From: Flavobacterium chilense
GTDB lineage: Bacteria > Bacteroidota > Bacteroidia > Flavobacteriales > Flavobacteriaceae
Direction of reading: 5' to 3'
NCBI RefSeq assembly: GCF_001602525.1
Contig: NZ_LSYT01000009.1
Coordinates: forward strand, 186,001 to 250,000
DNA: 64,000 bases
Shown here: in pieces, positions 10,501 to 18,183 of the stretch
How the letters are laid out: the number at the start of each line of letters is the position of its first letter
How positions within the stretch are numbered: the first letter of the stretch is position 1
Position numbers and translations under genes: made by a program
Notes under the pieces: generated by a model
Told to the model about the DNA's origin: nothing
What the model saw: only the letters and a program-made list of their open reading frames with translations
The model's database searches: none

Positions 10501-11321
10501 AAATTAATAAAAGACCCAACTACCGGAAGTGGGATTTTTTTCTCTAAAGGAAATAACTGTTTTTCCAGAGAAAATTGTCCGCCATGTGTTCCATTGCTTA
10601 ATAAGGGATGGTGAATGGCCAAAACCACCGTTTTTTCCTGATTTTTATTTAAGATACTTTCCAGTTCCTCAAAAAAATCTTCTCTGGTTTTAATGTCGCA
10701 ATTATCATTTATTGTGGGATGATTGTCCCAGTCTTCCAGAAACCATTCGCTGTCAATTGTAACCAGAGTAGTGGTACTGTCAATTTTTACATCTTCGATC
10801 GCACAGGATTTTCTTGGCAGAAAAGCTTTTTTATCATTCAGGTTTTTAGTCACGAAGTCAGCCTGACGTTCAAGGCCTTTGATACCGCTGTACCAATCGT
10901 GATTTCCCGGAATAAAAATTGTTTTTCCTTTAAAACCTTTGGCTAATTTTAATTGATTTGTAAGTTTTGTTTCTGCCAAAGCAACATCTTCTGCATTTTT
11001 ATCAGCAGGAAAACCTTTAGGATAAATATTATCACCCAGAAAAAGTAAGGTCGATTTTTTGTTCGCTTTTTTTAGCTTTTGGTGTAAAAGTTCGAGTGTT
11101 TGCTGTGCCTGTTCTTCATCGGCATTTCCGGCATCGCCAACAAGATAAAAAGTATGGGCAATTTTTATGGTGTCTGTTGCGTTTTGTGTTTCGTTGGCAC
11201 TAACATTTTTTCCATATTGCGGCTTATGAGTAGCACAGGAATTGATGAGCAGTATAGTCGTTATTGCTAAGCAACAGTTTTTAATCTTGGCAATAAAATG
11301 ATTATCCAAAAACAATTTCAT
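7587..11321 (-). CDS. giant envelope protein: metallophosphatase + kinase-like region + outer-membrane barrel
   Basis: A 1244-residue lipoprotein precursor (lipobox INSC, Cys29). Residues ~55-370 are a calcineurin-type metallophosphatase: GDAGN (62-66), GDNIY (96-100), GNHDW (139-143), HH (237-238) and GHDHN (313-317). Residues ~440-800 contain a Gly-rich segment REGGGHQSVSLRM, a basic strand EYVMRAMKKS (475-484), GDWDRHSDQW (620-629) and PRDRDQAF (646-653), which resemble the nucleotide loop, catalytic loop and metal-binding acid of HipA/Fam20C-type kinases (inference). The C-terminal ~340 residues look like a BamA/Omp85-type barrel, with GGDTDLRGFRNERFLG and a terminal aromatic. It is convergent with the lipoprotein gene and divergent by 26 bases from the HD-PycTM gene. 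Confidence 0.82.
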   Translation of the reverse strand: MKLFLDNHFIAKIKNCCLAITTILLINSCATHKPQYGKNVSANETQNATDTIKIAHTFYLVGDAGNADEEQAQQTLELLHQKLKKANKKSTLLFLGDNIYPKGFPADKNAEDVALAETKLTNQLKLAKGFKGKTIFIPGNHDWYSGIKGLERQADFVTKNLNDKKAFLPRKSCAIEDVKIDSTTTLVTIDSEWFLEDWDNHPTINDNCDIKTREDFFEELESILNKNQEKTVVLAIHHPLLSNGTHGGQFSLEKQLFPLEKKIPLPVVGSFINLLRKTSGVSPQDLQNKQYTIYAKRIKTLLQKQKNVIVVSGHDHNLQYISKENIQQIISGAGSKSEAARAINTFDFSYGGNGYVTLTLFKSGDAKVSFFGNENNKEKLLFEREIIKAKEINWAADIPNNFPSKITTSIYSEKMTDKSWFHKFLFGQHYRKYYSMPIEVKVATVDTLMGGLKPIREGGGHQSVSLRMSDPKGREYVMRAMKKSATVFLQSVAFKDQYVVNDFEKTYAENFLFDFYTTSHPYAPFAVGNLADKLGIAHTNPILYYIPRQNGLGEFNASFGDQLYMVEERPADNHLDGKNFGNPGNIIGTDDMMKNLHKDEKYVVDEKEYIKARLFDMLIGDWDRHSDQWRWAEYKKDGKVIYKPIPRDRDQAFVKYDGTLLSILMNIPALRHMRTFKDKIDNVKWLNREPYPMDLAFLKTAEEKDWVEQAKFIQENLSDSDIDAAFKSLPKEVQDQTIEEIKRKLKSRKRELQKYAIRYSDVLSKTIMIAGTDKKDKFVLNHNHKKGIELQVFRIKKEGDELIYTKNISDAKTRNLWIYGLDDNDVFEVKGEQRSKIKIRLIGGQNNDTYNIENGRKVIVYDFKSKENTYNLDSKTQTQLTDDYDVNLYNYEKPKYNVVSGLPNIGYNPDDGVKLGVNLNYTVNNFKQNPYTQRHVLNAFYYFATGGLEFNYAAHFPGLLGKWVIDVESQYTTPNFAMNYFGYGNETKNNDDEFGMDYNRVRIRKFNVSGAIRHVGRYGSEFSLQPIFQRMTVEETENRFINIPNIINPDVFATQNFGGLKLKYSFRNSDFAAKPTLGMYFMIAGTWTANLDETKQNFPTLESILGFTHKIDHNGKLVLATYFKGKTILNNNYQFYQGAALGGDTDLRGFRNERFLGNSYFSQSSDLRLSLGKIQRTIAPLTYGILGGFDYGRIWLDGEDSKKWHHDYGGGLWLNAINVLTARISYFKSPDEVGRVIFGAAYSF

Positions 11322-11347
11322 AATTTAGTGGTATAAAAATATTCTTT

Positions 11348-12526
11348 ATGAATCTAATAGAACAATCCGAGGATTTCGTCAGTAATTTACTCAAAGATAA
11401 ACTTTCTAGTTTATATTCTTACCATAATTTTAACCATACTTTAACCGTAGTTACTGCGGTCAAAGAGCTGTGTAAAAAAGAAGAGGTAAGTGGCGATGAT
11501 AAGCAGGCACTTTTGGTTGCAGCCTGGTTTCACGATACCGGATATGTTGAAGGTTATGAAAACCATGAAAAAACAAGCGTAAAAATTGCTGCTGATTTTT
11601 TAAGAAAAAAAGACCAGTCAGAAGAGTTTATTGCAGAAGTTTCGAATTTGATTTTGGCTACAGCCAAAGAATACGAGCCTAAAACGCATTTGGAAAAAAT
11701 TATAAAAGATGCAGATTATGCACATTTGATGGGAACAGAATATGTTACAACCTGCGAATTACTGCGTCTTGAACTCAAAAATACCGGAATTGCTGCGTTT
11801 TCTAATGCCGAATGGACAAAAGAGAATCTGAATTTTTTATTGAACAAACATCGATTTTATACTGATTATGCTTTAAAAAAATGGCAGCCATTAAAAGAAA
11901 AAAACCTCCTTTTGATTCAGAAAAAAATCAACAAACAAGAATTGAAAGCTGCTGAAGCCATAGAAAAAGAAAATAAAAAGAACGAAAAAATCGAAAAACC
12001 GGATCGAGGTGTTGATACATTATTTCGTGTTACACTTGGAAATCACACTCGTTTAAGCGGAATTGCCGATAGTAAAGCGAATATTTTATTGTCTGTAAAT
12101 GCTATTATTATTTCGATTGCATTGTCTTCGATTATTCCAAAACTCGACAGTCCAAAAAATGCACATTTGGTCATTCCAACTTTTATTATGCTAATGTCAA
12201 GCGTGATTACCATAATTTTTGCTATCCTTTCTACACGTCCAAAAGTTACTTCGGGAGTTTTTACAAGAGAAGATATTGAGAACAAAAAGATTAATTTATT
12301 GTTTTTTGGAAATTTCTATAAAATGCCTTTAGAAGAATACGATTGGGCCATGAACGAAATGATGAAAGACCGCGATTATCTGTATTCGAATATGATTAAA
12401 GATTTGTATTATCTGGGATTGGTTTTGCAGCGAAAATACAATTTACTACGAATAGCGTATAACTTTTTTATGGTGGGAATTATTATTACCGTAATTGCAT
12501 TTGTTATAGCATTTAAATCGATTTAA
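11348..12526 (+). CDS. HD phosphohydrolase fused to Pycsar-effector-type transmembrane (PycTM) domain
   Basis: A 392-residue protein. Residues ~1-200 are an HD-domain phosphohydrolase with a full metal set: H30, H62-D63 (AAWFHDTGY), H73 and D121/D123 (KDADYAHL). A charged coiled linker (~185-222) leads to residues ~225-390, which match the PycTM (former DUF5706) pattern LGNHTRLSGIADSKANILLS, with three membrane segments near 246-264, 275-296 and 371-390. PycTM domains are the membrane-damaging effectors of cyclic-pyrimidine (Pycsar) phage defence, but no PycC cyclase gene lies anywhere in this window. The HD domain could hydrolyse the activating nucleotide. A housekeeping role is equally possible, since such fusions are widespread in flavobacteria. 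Confidence 0.85.
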   Translation: MNLIEQSEDFVSNLLKDKLSSLYSYHNFNHTLTVVTAVKELCKKEEVSGDDKQALLVAAWFHDTGYVEGYENHEKTSVKIAADFLRKKDQSEEFIAEVSNLILATAKEYEPKTHLEKIIKDADYAHLMGTEYVTTCELLRLELKNTGIAAFSNAEWTKENLNFLLNKHRFYTDYALKKWQPLKEKNLLLIQKKINKQELKAAEAIEKENKKNEKIEKPDRGVDTLFRVTLGNHTRLSGIADSKANILLSVNAIIISIALSSIIPKLDSPKNAHLVIPTFIMLMSSVITIIFAILSTRPKVTSGVFTREDIENKKINLLFFGNFYKMPLEEYDWAMNEMMKDRDYLYSNMIKDLYYLGLVLQRKYNLLRIAYNFFMVGIIITVIAFVIAFKSI

Positions 12527-12552
12527 TCCCTATCTGTTGAAATACATTTAGT

Positions 12553-12582
12553 TTAAAAAAAAGCTCAACTTTTAGTTGAGCT
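12553..12582 (-). terminator. intrinsic terminator overlapping the stop codon of the GAF gene
   Basis: AGCTCAACT (12562-12570) and AGTTGAGCT (12574-12582) form a perfect 9-bp stem with a 3-base loop. Reading the minus strand it is followed by an eight-T run (12561 to 12554). The hairpin contains the last codons and the TAA of the upstream gene. Confidence 0.85.
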
Positions 12583-14941
12583 CATCTAATAAATCCTGAT
12601 AAGTTATTTTTTTAGCCGTTGGATTTCCGGTATTATTAATCACTTTTACGCGAATTGCTCTTAAGCCGGAAACACCCTGAAGATCTTCGACCTCAAATTG
12701 TTCAATCGATGGTTCAAGAACTTTCGTGTGCTGCAAATATTTTATGTATTTTAAATATTCTGCTTCTTCGCTGTTTTGCGAATAAACAATCGTAATTTTT
12801 TCTTTTTCGGTAATTCGTTCATTAGTTCCTTTAATGTTCGCTTTGTCGATTCGTTTTTTCACGACTTCGTATCTCGCATTATAAGTTCCGTCAACATCAA
12901 AGCGTTTTTCATCCATTCTGAAACGAATAGAAAGCGGGGAACTGAAAACCAAAATCAATGAAGTCACGTCCAATTCATACGGCAGTGATTCTTTTAGCTG
13001 ATGATGTTCTAATTCCATTTCGCATAACGTTTGCAACTGCCATAAACGCAAGTTGTGCAGATACATAATATCAAATGGTTTAGTTGGCGAAATCGAAGCA
13101 CCAATATATAAATTGTGCTCTACACCATCTGTTTTAAAACGCTCATAATAATGCGGATAGATTTGTTGTGCCTCAACTTGTTTTTTATCTAAAACCGAAG
13201 CAAGCCTTTTATTGATAATAGACATTGCATTGTCGAATTTCTTTCTTTCCTGATAAAACATGCCTGTTTTTTCATCAAGAGTTTCAAAGTACAATTCTTC
13301 CAGCTTTTGATTTTTAGCATTTTCTTTAGTGTTTTTTAATATCGGATGAATTTCTTCTTCGATATAACGCTGAATATGCTGTTCAGTATCTGCCTTTAAT
13401 GGAAAATCTAATTCATTTCGAAGTGATTCCAGTTCAAATTTTCTCTGTTCTAAAAGAACCAGATTTGAATTGGGTTTCTGATTGTTAAAGATTTCCAATA
13501 AAGCCGAAAGCTGATTTTTTAAATCAATTTTTACCGTTTCATTTCGATGTTCAGATGAACTCTTAATATCGATTTGTCCGTATAACGGGAATACATTCTT
13601 AAAGACAATTTCTTTAAAAATATAATCTTTCGTATGATTGATATTCTGAAAATAGTTTTGAGATTCTTTTTTAAATTTCCAGTAAACACTTGGGTGAATC
13701 GTAGTATATTCCCGCTGAATAATAGCCTCAATCTGATGCTGCATATCTGTATTGTAGCGATCAATAGTGTCTGTTAAATAAGGTAAAATCAATTCGAGCT
13801 TTGTGGCATTTACGCTGTTTAGTTCTCGAGGATTTTCAGAAACCAATTCAACAACACCCAATAAATGTCCGTCTTTTATAACCGGAGCAAAAACACAGCT
13901 TTGAATACCTTGTTTTAATAAATGTTCACCCAGTCTTTTATTAGTAGATTCTTCGATGAATTTTTTGACATTCGAAATTACCAAAGGCTCTTTTTTGTCT
14001 AAAAGATTCTCAAAAGAACATCCAAAAAAAGCATTTTTACAATCAACTTCCTGATCAGATTTCAGTAAGAAACTCTGCAGCTGATTGTCAAACTTAACTG
14101 GTCTTATAAATTTTTCTTCTTCCGGATTGTAAATAATAAACCCCACTCTTAAATCAGAAATTTTAAAGATCGATTTAAAAATGTTTGTAATAATATCATC
14201 AGTTGCCACGGTTTTGGCATCCGGTTTCAGTAAATTACTTTTCAGATTTGAAATAGCACTTTCTATAGTGGCATCAAATAAAGAAACAATTCCAAAACCT
14301 TTTAAAATCCAGCTTCCTTTAGGGAATTTAGATTTCCAGAGTGTAATATCATTATAATTGTCAATCAATAAGTCAATATCTTCCTGAGTTAAATGCACGG
14401 CATTTTCAGTTGGAGTAATTTCCATAAAATCGGCATTATAAAGAATGCGATAATGTTTTTCTACGCCATCTTCATCCGGAATATCATAGAAAAAGGGTTT
14501 ATTGAAATCTATTTTCTGATTGTAATAAATGGCGAGAATCAGACAGCAATTGTTGATATAAAACTGATGCTCATCAAAATCACGAATTTCCATATAGAAT
14601 TCGTCTCCGGCATTTTTTAGTATTTTTTTAAAACGCTCTGTATAGTTAAAAGATAGATTCTGAAACGGAATTGTAATCGCTTTTATTTCGTTATTAGTCA
14701 ATGCAGTAGGAAATAAGTCAGCTACTATATTTTTGATTAAAGCAGCATTGTTTTTAATAGTGCTGTAATCACTGATTCCGGTTCTGAATTCCGGATATGC
14801 TTCGACCTCTTTTAAAATAGCTTTGGCATAATTTGAGCGGTAATCTACATCAGATAAAGCAATTTCTTCAAATGACTCAATTAATTTATGAAAGGAGATT
14901 ATCGTTTCGAAAGGACTTTCGTTGTGTAAAAGACGATCCAT
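12572..14941 (-). CDS. large GAF-domain protein
   Basis: A 789-residue cytoplasmic protein without signal peptide. Residues ~240-400 form a GAF-like sensor domain (FIRPVKFDN ... GIQSCVFAPVIKDGHLLGVVELVSENP), preceded by an alpha-helical N-terminal region and followed by ~390 residues with no recognised catalytic motif. No histidine-kinase, GGDEF or output domain can be seen, so the signal sensed and the output are unknown. It is a single-gene unit, convergent with the HD-PycTM gene and ended by a hairpin that includes its stop codon. Proteins of this length and layout occur as conserved GAF proteins in Flavobacterium. Confidence 0.75.
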   Translation of the reverse strand: MDRLLHNESPFETIISFHKLIESFEEIALSDVDYRSNYAKAILKEVEAYPEFRTGISDYSTIKNNAALIKNIVADLFPTALTNNEIKAITIPFQNLSFNYTERFKKILKNAGDEFYMEIRDFDEHQFYINNCCLILAIYYNQKIDFNKPFFYDIPDEDGVEKHYRILYNADFMEITPTENAVHLTQEDIDLLIDNYNDITLWKSKFPKGSWILKGFGIVSLFDATIESAISNLKSNLLKPDAKTVATDDIITNIFKSIFKISDLRVGFIIYNPEEEKFIRPVKFDNQLQSFLLKSDQEVDCKNAFFGCSFENLLDKKEPLVISNVKKFIEESTNKRLGEHLLKQGIQSCVFAPVIKDGHLLGVVELVSENPRELNSVNATKLELILPYLTDTIDRYNTDMQHQIEAIIQREYTTIHPSVYWKFKKESQNYFQNINHTKDYIFKEIVFKNVFPLYGQIDIKSSSEHRNETVKIDLKNQLSALLEIFNNQKPNSNLVLLEQRKFELESLRNELDFPLKADTEQHIQRYIEEEIHPILKNTKENAKNQKLEELYFETLDEKTGMFYQERKKFDNAMSIINKRLASVLDKKQVEAQQIYPHYYERFKTDGVEHNLYIGASISPTKPFDIMYLHNLRLWQLQTLCEMELEHHQLKESLPYELDVTSLILVFSSPLSIRFRMDEKRFDVDGTYNARYEVVKKRIDKANIKGTNERITEKEKITIVYSQNSEEAEYLKYIKYLQHTKVLEPSIEQFEVEDLQGVSGLRAIRVKVINNTGNPTAKKITYQDLLDELN

Positions 14942-15092
14942 CTGTTTTTTGTTTTTAGATTACAAAATTAAGCATAAATTAAGAATCATTGACATTTTGT
15001 AATTTCTTTCGTTTATGGTTCAATAGATGAAATCCTTTATTAACAGGCGCTTTTTTGATGAAAATGTTATTTTAACTAAATATTAACATTAA

Positions 15093-15120
15093 TAATAACG
15101 GAACGATCGTTCCGTTATTA
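15093..15120. promoter_or_regulatory. perfect 28-bp palindromic operator of the SDR gene
   Basis: TAATAACGGAACGA followed by its exact reverse complement gives a 28-bp perfect palindrome. It ends immediately before the -7 box TATCTTTG at 15121-15128, so a bound repressor would cover the upstream half of the promoter. The core GGAACGATnGTTCC recurs before the TetR gene at 15941. Confidence 0.9.
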
Positions 15121-15128
15121 TATCTTTG
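15121..15128 (+). promoter_or_regulatory. -7 promoter box of the SDR gene
   Basis: TATCTTTG fits TAnnTTTG and lies 43 bases before the ATG at 15171. No TTG -33 element is seen; its place is taken by the operator palindrome. Confidence 0.6.
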
Positions 15129-15170
15129 TACCATAATAATTGAATAATCAATAACTTAAAAACAAATAAA

Positions 15171-15923
15171 ATGAAAAATTTAGAAAACAAAGTAGCTATT
15201 GTAACAGGTGGAAACAGCGGAATTGGTTATGCAGCCGCAGCTGAATTAGCCGCAAAAGGAGCAAAAGTAATTGTAACAGGAAGAAACAAAGAAGCTTTGG
15301 CGAAAGCCGAAACGGAATTGAACGTTACCGGAATTGTTGCAGATCAATCAGACTTAAAATCAATTGATCATTTGGTAGAAGAAGTAAAAGCAAAATTTGG
15401 TAAAATTGATATCGTATTCTTAAATGCCGGAATTGCCTCTTTTTCTCCGATGGAATCTGCTCCGGAAGATCATTATGACAGTATTATGAATGTGAATACT
15501 AAAGGCGTTTATTTTACTGTTCAAAAATTACTGCCAATTTTAAATGACGGGGCTTCTATTATTTTTAATACTTCTATAAATGCTCATGTTGGAATGCCAA
15601 ATTCAAGTGTTTATGCAGCAAGCAAAGCAGCAGTTTTATCTTTTAATAAAGTATTTGCAGTAGAATTAGCACCTAGAAAAATCAGGGTAAACGCTGTTTC
15701 TCCTGGTCCTGTTGAAACACCGCTTTATGGAAAATTAGGTTTACAAAAAGAAGAAGTTGAAGGATTTGGAACTGTTCTTGGTGAAAAGATCCTGTTGAAA
15801 CGTTTTGCTCAATCTTCAGAAATTGCAAAAACAGTTGCGTTTTTAGCTTCAGATGATTCATCATTTATTACTGGAACCGAAATCGTGGTTGATGGCGGAC
15901 TTACTGTAAACGCGGTTGTATAA
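15171..15923 (+). CDS. short-chain dehydrogenase/reductase (SDR)
   Basis: A 250-residue NAD(P)-dependent oxidoreductase of the classical SDR family. It has the cofactor motif TGGNSGIG (about residues 13-20), NAG (about 90-92), the catalytic Ser in FNTSINA, the YxxxK pair in SVYAASKAAV, and the PG motif SPGPVETPLYG. Residue TGR after the second strand favours NADP(H). Its substrate is unknown; SDRs paired with a TetR repressor often handle reactive carbonyls or xenobiotics. The gene is followed 71 bases later by a TetR gene whose operator has the same core, so the pair is very likely co-repressed. Confidence 0.93.
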   Translation: MKNLENKVAIVTGGNSGIGYAAAAELAAKGAKVIVTGRNKEALAKAETELNVTGIVADQSDLKSIDHLVEEVKAKFGKIDIVFLNAGIASFSPMESAPEDHYDSIMNVNTKGVYFTVQKLLPILNDGASIIFNTSINAHVGMPNSSVYAASKAAVLSFNKVFAVELAPRKIRVNAVSPGPVETPLYGKLGLQKEEVEGFGTVLGEKILLKRFAQSSEIAKTVAFLASDDSSFITGTEIVVDGGLTVNAVV

Positions 15924-15940
15924 TTTTTTTGACTAATTCA

Positions 15941-15954
15941 GGAACGATTGTTCC
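15941..15954. promoter_or_regulatory. second TetR operator, upstream of the tetR-type gene
   Basis: GGAACGATTGTTCC differs by one base from the centre of the perfect palindrome at 15093-15120. It lies 11 bases before a -7 box TACCTTTG (15965-15972) and 41 bases before the regulator's ATG, so the regulator probably represses itself. Confidence 0.8.
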
Positions 15955-15994
15955 GTTAAATTATTACCTTTGTTTAAAATTTAATTTTGATATC

Positions 15995-16576
15995 ATGGCT
16001 AGAACGAAAGAATTTAATGAAGAGCAGGCTTTAGATAAAGCAATTGAAATTTTTTGGCATAAAGGTTACAACGGAACATCTGCTCAGGATTTGGTAACGC
16101 ATTTAGGATTGAGCCGTTCGAGTTTGTATGATACTTTTGGTGATAAGCAAAAACTGTTTTCAAAATCTCTGTTGCGCTACCAAAAACAAGCGCAGGATGC
16201 AGTAAAAGATCTTTTGGAGAAATCTGAAAATGTCAAAAAAACATTGCATGATCTTTTTAAACAGGCTGTTATAGAAAGTTTGGAAGACAGAATTACAAAA
16301 GGCTGTTTTATGACCAATTCGTCAGTAGAACTGGCGATGCATGATGAAGAAATTGCAAAAATTGTAAAAGATAACAGTAAGACAATGGAAGAAGTTTTTA
16401 CTAATGCAGTTAAGAAAGGGCAGGAAGCCGGTCATATTTCAAAACAGCAGGATGCAAGAGTTTTAGCCCGGTTTATTTTTAACAATTATTCCGGAATTAG
16501 GGTTTTGGCACGCACTGGAGAAAGAGATAAACAGGTTTATGATGATATTGTAAAAGCAGTATTCTCTATTTTATAG
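15995..16576 (+). CDS. TetR/AcrR family transcriptional regulator
   Basis: The ATG at 15995 is chosen because it follows a promoter box and begins the conserved MARTKEFNEEQALDKAIEIF; an upstream in-frame ATG at 15929 would lie before the operator. The product has 193 residues. The N-terminal helix-turn-helix reads GYNGTSAQDLVTHLGLSRSSLYDTFGDK. The ligand-binding part contains a Cys (ITKGCFMTNSSVEL), as in TetR members that sense electrophiles. It most likely represses itself and the preceding SDR through the shared GGAACGATnGTTCC sites. Confidence 0.92.
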   Translation: MARTKEFNEEQALDKAIEIFWHKGYNGTSAQDLVTHLGLSRSSLYDTFGDKQKLFSKSLLRYQKQAQDAVKDLLEKSENVKKTLHDLFKQAVIESLEDRITKGCFMTNSSVELAMHDEEIAKIVKDNSKTMEEVFTNAVKKGQEAGHISKQQDARVLARFIFNNYSGIRVLARTGERDKQVYDDIVKAVFSIL

Positions 16577-16597
16577 CAATGTGGAAACTATTCCAAT

Positions 16598-16633
16598 AAA
16601 AAATGGCAATTACAAGATGTAACTGCCATTTTT
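16598..16633. terminator. bidirectional terminator between convergent genes
   Basis: A near-perfect stem: AAAAATGGCAATTAC and GTAACTGCCATTTTT around a 5-base loop, with A- and T-runs on either side. It serves the TetR gene on the plus strand and the nucleoid-associated gene on the minus strand. Confidence 0.8.
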
Positions 16634-16669
16634 TGTTTTAGTAAGTAAGTAATAGAAAATGAATGACTC

Positions 16670-17728
16670 TTAGCTTTTTTCTTCTTTATTGAAATACACT
16701 AAGTAGTAATACATTTGTTTTTCTTCATCCCAGCCTTTTTCAACAAATTTTTCTGCACTTTCAGGATTGATAAAATCCATTTTAATCTGAATGTGTGTGT
16801 CCAGATTAATTACGTTTTTAATCGATTTTCTGGCATCAGAAACTGCTGAGTTGGCAATTGGAAATGAGGTTACATCTTCGATGCTGTATTTTTCTCCTTT
16901 ATCAACTTTATAGTTTTTAAATTCAGGAATTAAGTCAGGATTATCTAATACTTCATTTAAGAAATTTTGTTCTTCAAACTGATCGTTTTTAGCGAAATAA
17001 TTCACAGATCTGTTCATGAACATTACTTCTTCTTTCTTGTCTTCTGCTGGTAAAACCACATCTTTTGCGAAGTTTTGGCAGAATTTTAAATATTTTTTAG
17101 TGATGAAGTTTTCATCTTCAAAAGCATCAACAGATAAAAAGTGCTCTAACCAATAACGGGCATCGTAACGGTTACTGTCTACAGTCAGGATTTTATATCC
17201 TTCTTCTTTTTTATAGTTAAAAATTAAGCATCCTTTATCCAGTTTACTCAGGTTGATTCCTTGTTGTAAAATCATTTCAAGGTTGCTGTCTTTTTCTTCA
17301 AATTGTAAAAAGTCAGCCTGTAACTCACTTTTAAAAATTCCAATAGCATCAACAACATTATTATCAATACTTAAGTTGGTCAGATACGTTACATAAACCT
17401 CTCCGTTTTTAATGTGCGGATGATTCGACTGCTCATATAAGTGTCTGGTGATTTTTTTTGAAATTTCCTGGGCATTCGCAGGATTATCAAAAAGCTCAGA
17501 AGCATATTTAAACATATCGTTGTAATCCAAGTCCACTTCGTGTGCAAACTGATAATAGTTTTCTTCTTTTTCTCTAAAAGGTTTAAAAAAGTACTCTTTT
17601 ATCAGAGGCACAATTTCATCATTTAGATTAAATGGCTGTTCTGATAAAAAAATAGCTTCGTTTCTGCTTTTGTTTCCTACGCGGTGTATCGCAAGCGTCT
17701 CGATGTGGGTGTTGAATAAGTTGATCAT
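16670..17728 (-). CDS. nucleoid-associated protein (NdpA/YejK family)
   Basis: A 352-residue cytoplasmic protein matching the 37-kDa nucleoid-associated protein family across its length: N-terminal INLFNTHIETLAIHRVGNKS, central YVTYLTNLSIDNNVVDAIGIFKSE, and C-terminal MDFINPESAEKFVEKGWD. Family members bind the nucleoid and are found both on chromosomes and near mobile elements. It starts with ATG at 17728, directly after a repeat that separates it from the four-helix-bundle gene; the two are co-directional but probably not functionally coupled. Confidence 0.85.
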   Translation of the reverse strand: MINLFNTHIETLAIHRVGNKSRNEAIFLSEQPFNLNDEIVPLIKEYFFKPFREKEENYYQFAHEVDLDYNDMFKYASELFDNPANAQEISKKITRHLYEQSNHPHIKNGEVYVTYLTNLSIDNNVVDAIGIFKSELQADFLQFEEKDSNLEMILQQGINLSKLDKGCLIFNYKKEEGYKILTVDSNRYDARYWLEHFLSVDAFEDENFITKKYLKFCQNFAKDVVLPAEDKKEEVMFMNRSVNYFAKNDQFEEQNFLNEVLDNPDLIPEFKNYKVDKGEKYSIEDVTSFPIANSAVSDARKSIKNVINLDTHIQIKMDFINPESAEKFVEKGWDEEKQMYYYLVYFNKEEKS

Positions 17729-17774
17729 TTTTTTTAGGTGCTGAGGTTCTAAGATGCTAAGATACTAAGGTTTA
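17729..17774. repeat. CTAAG-word repeat, left arm around the four-helix-bundle gene
   Basis: Degenerate CTAAG/CTGAG words (17736-17773) fill the whole gap between the stop of the four-helix-bundle gene and the ATG of the nucleoid gene. They are inverted relative to the copy at 18184-18224. Confidence 0.75.
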
Positions 17775-18131
17775 GTTTCTGTCTTTTATCTTTTTGATAA
17801 AAGAAACTAACATTCTTTCTACTTCGCGGCTGTCCTCATATAGGTTATTAAAATCGTCTTCTTTTAAATACGATATATTTTTTGCGATTTCTAATTGAGT
17901 CTGCATTTCAAATAAAGACCCAACAGAAATATTTAAAAAGCGTAAAAGATCTTTATCGCTTTCTCGTCCAAATCCTTCGGCAATATTGCTGGGAATAGAA
18001 ACTGAACTACGTCTAATTTGTGAAGTTAATCCGAAAATTTCTTCTTTTGGAAAAGAGTTTGTTGAAAAATAAATCTTAGTTGTCAAGGTCATTGATTTCT
18101 GCCATATAAGCAGACTTCTAAAATTGCTCAT
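17772..18131 (-). CDS. four-helix-bundle protein (23S rRNA intervening-sequence / S23 family)
   Basis: A 119-residue all-helical protein of the avd-like/S23 family. Key features are the N-terminal FRSLLIWQKSMTLTTKIY, FGLTSQIRRSSVSIPSNIAEG and the helix LRFLNISVGSLFEMQTQLEIA. Relatives are encoded in intervening sequences of 23S rRNA in some bacteria and as lone genes elsewhere; their biochemical role is not established (nucleic-acid binding is suspected). Here it is a lone gene enclosed by inverted copies of the CTAAG-word repeat, its stop codon touching one arm. Confidence 0.88.
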   Translation of the reverse strand: MSNFRSLLIWQKSMTLTTKIYFSTNSFPKEEIFGLTSQIRRSSVSIPSNIAEGFGRESDKDLLRFLNISVGSLFEMQTQLEIAKNISYLKEDDFNNLYEDSREVERMLVSFIKKIKDRN

Positions 18132-18183
18132 GTTTAATATTTTTAATTTCGAAAACTAAAAATAAGAAAAAACTTTCAATATA

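Noticed and set aside
11348..14941. HD-PycTM and GAF genes considered as one defence operon
   Set aside because: The genes are convergent with a terminator for the GAF gene between them, and no nucleotide cyclase is present.
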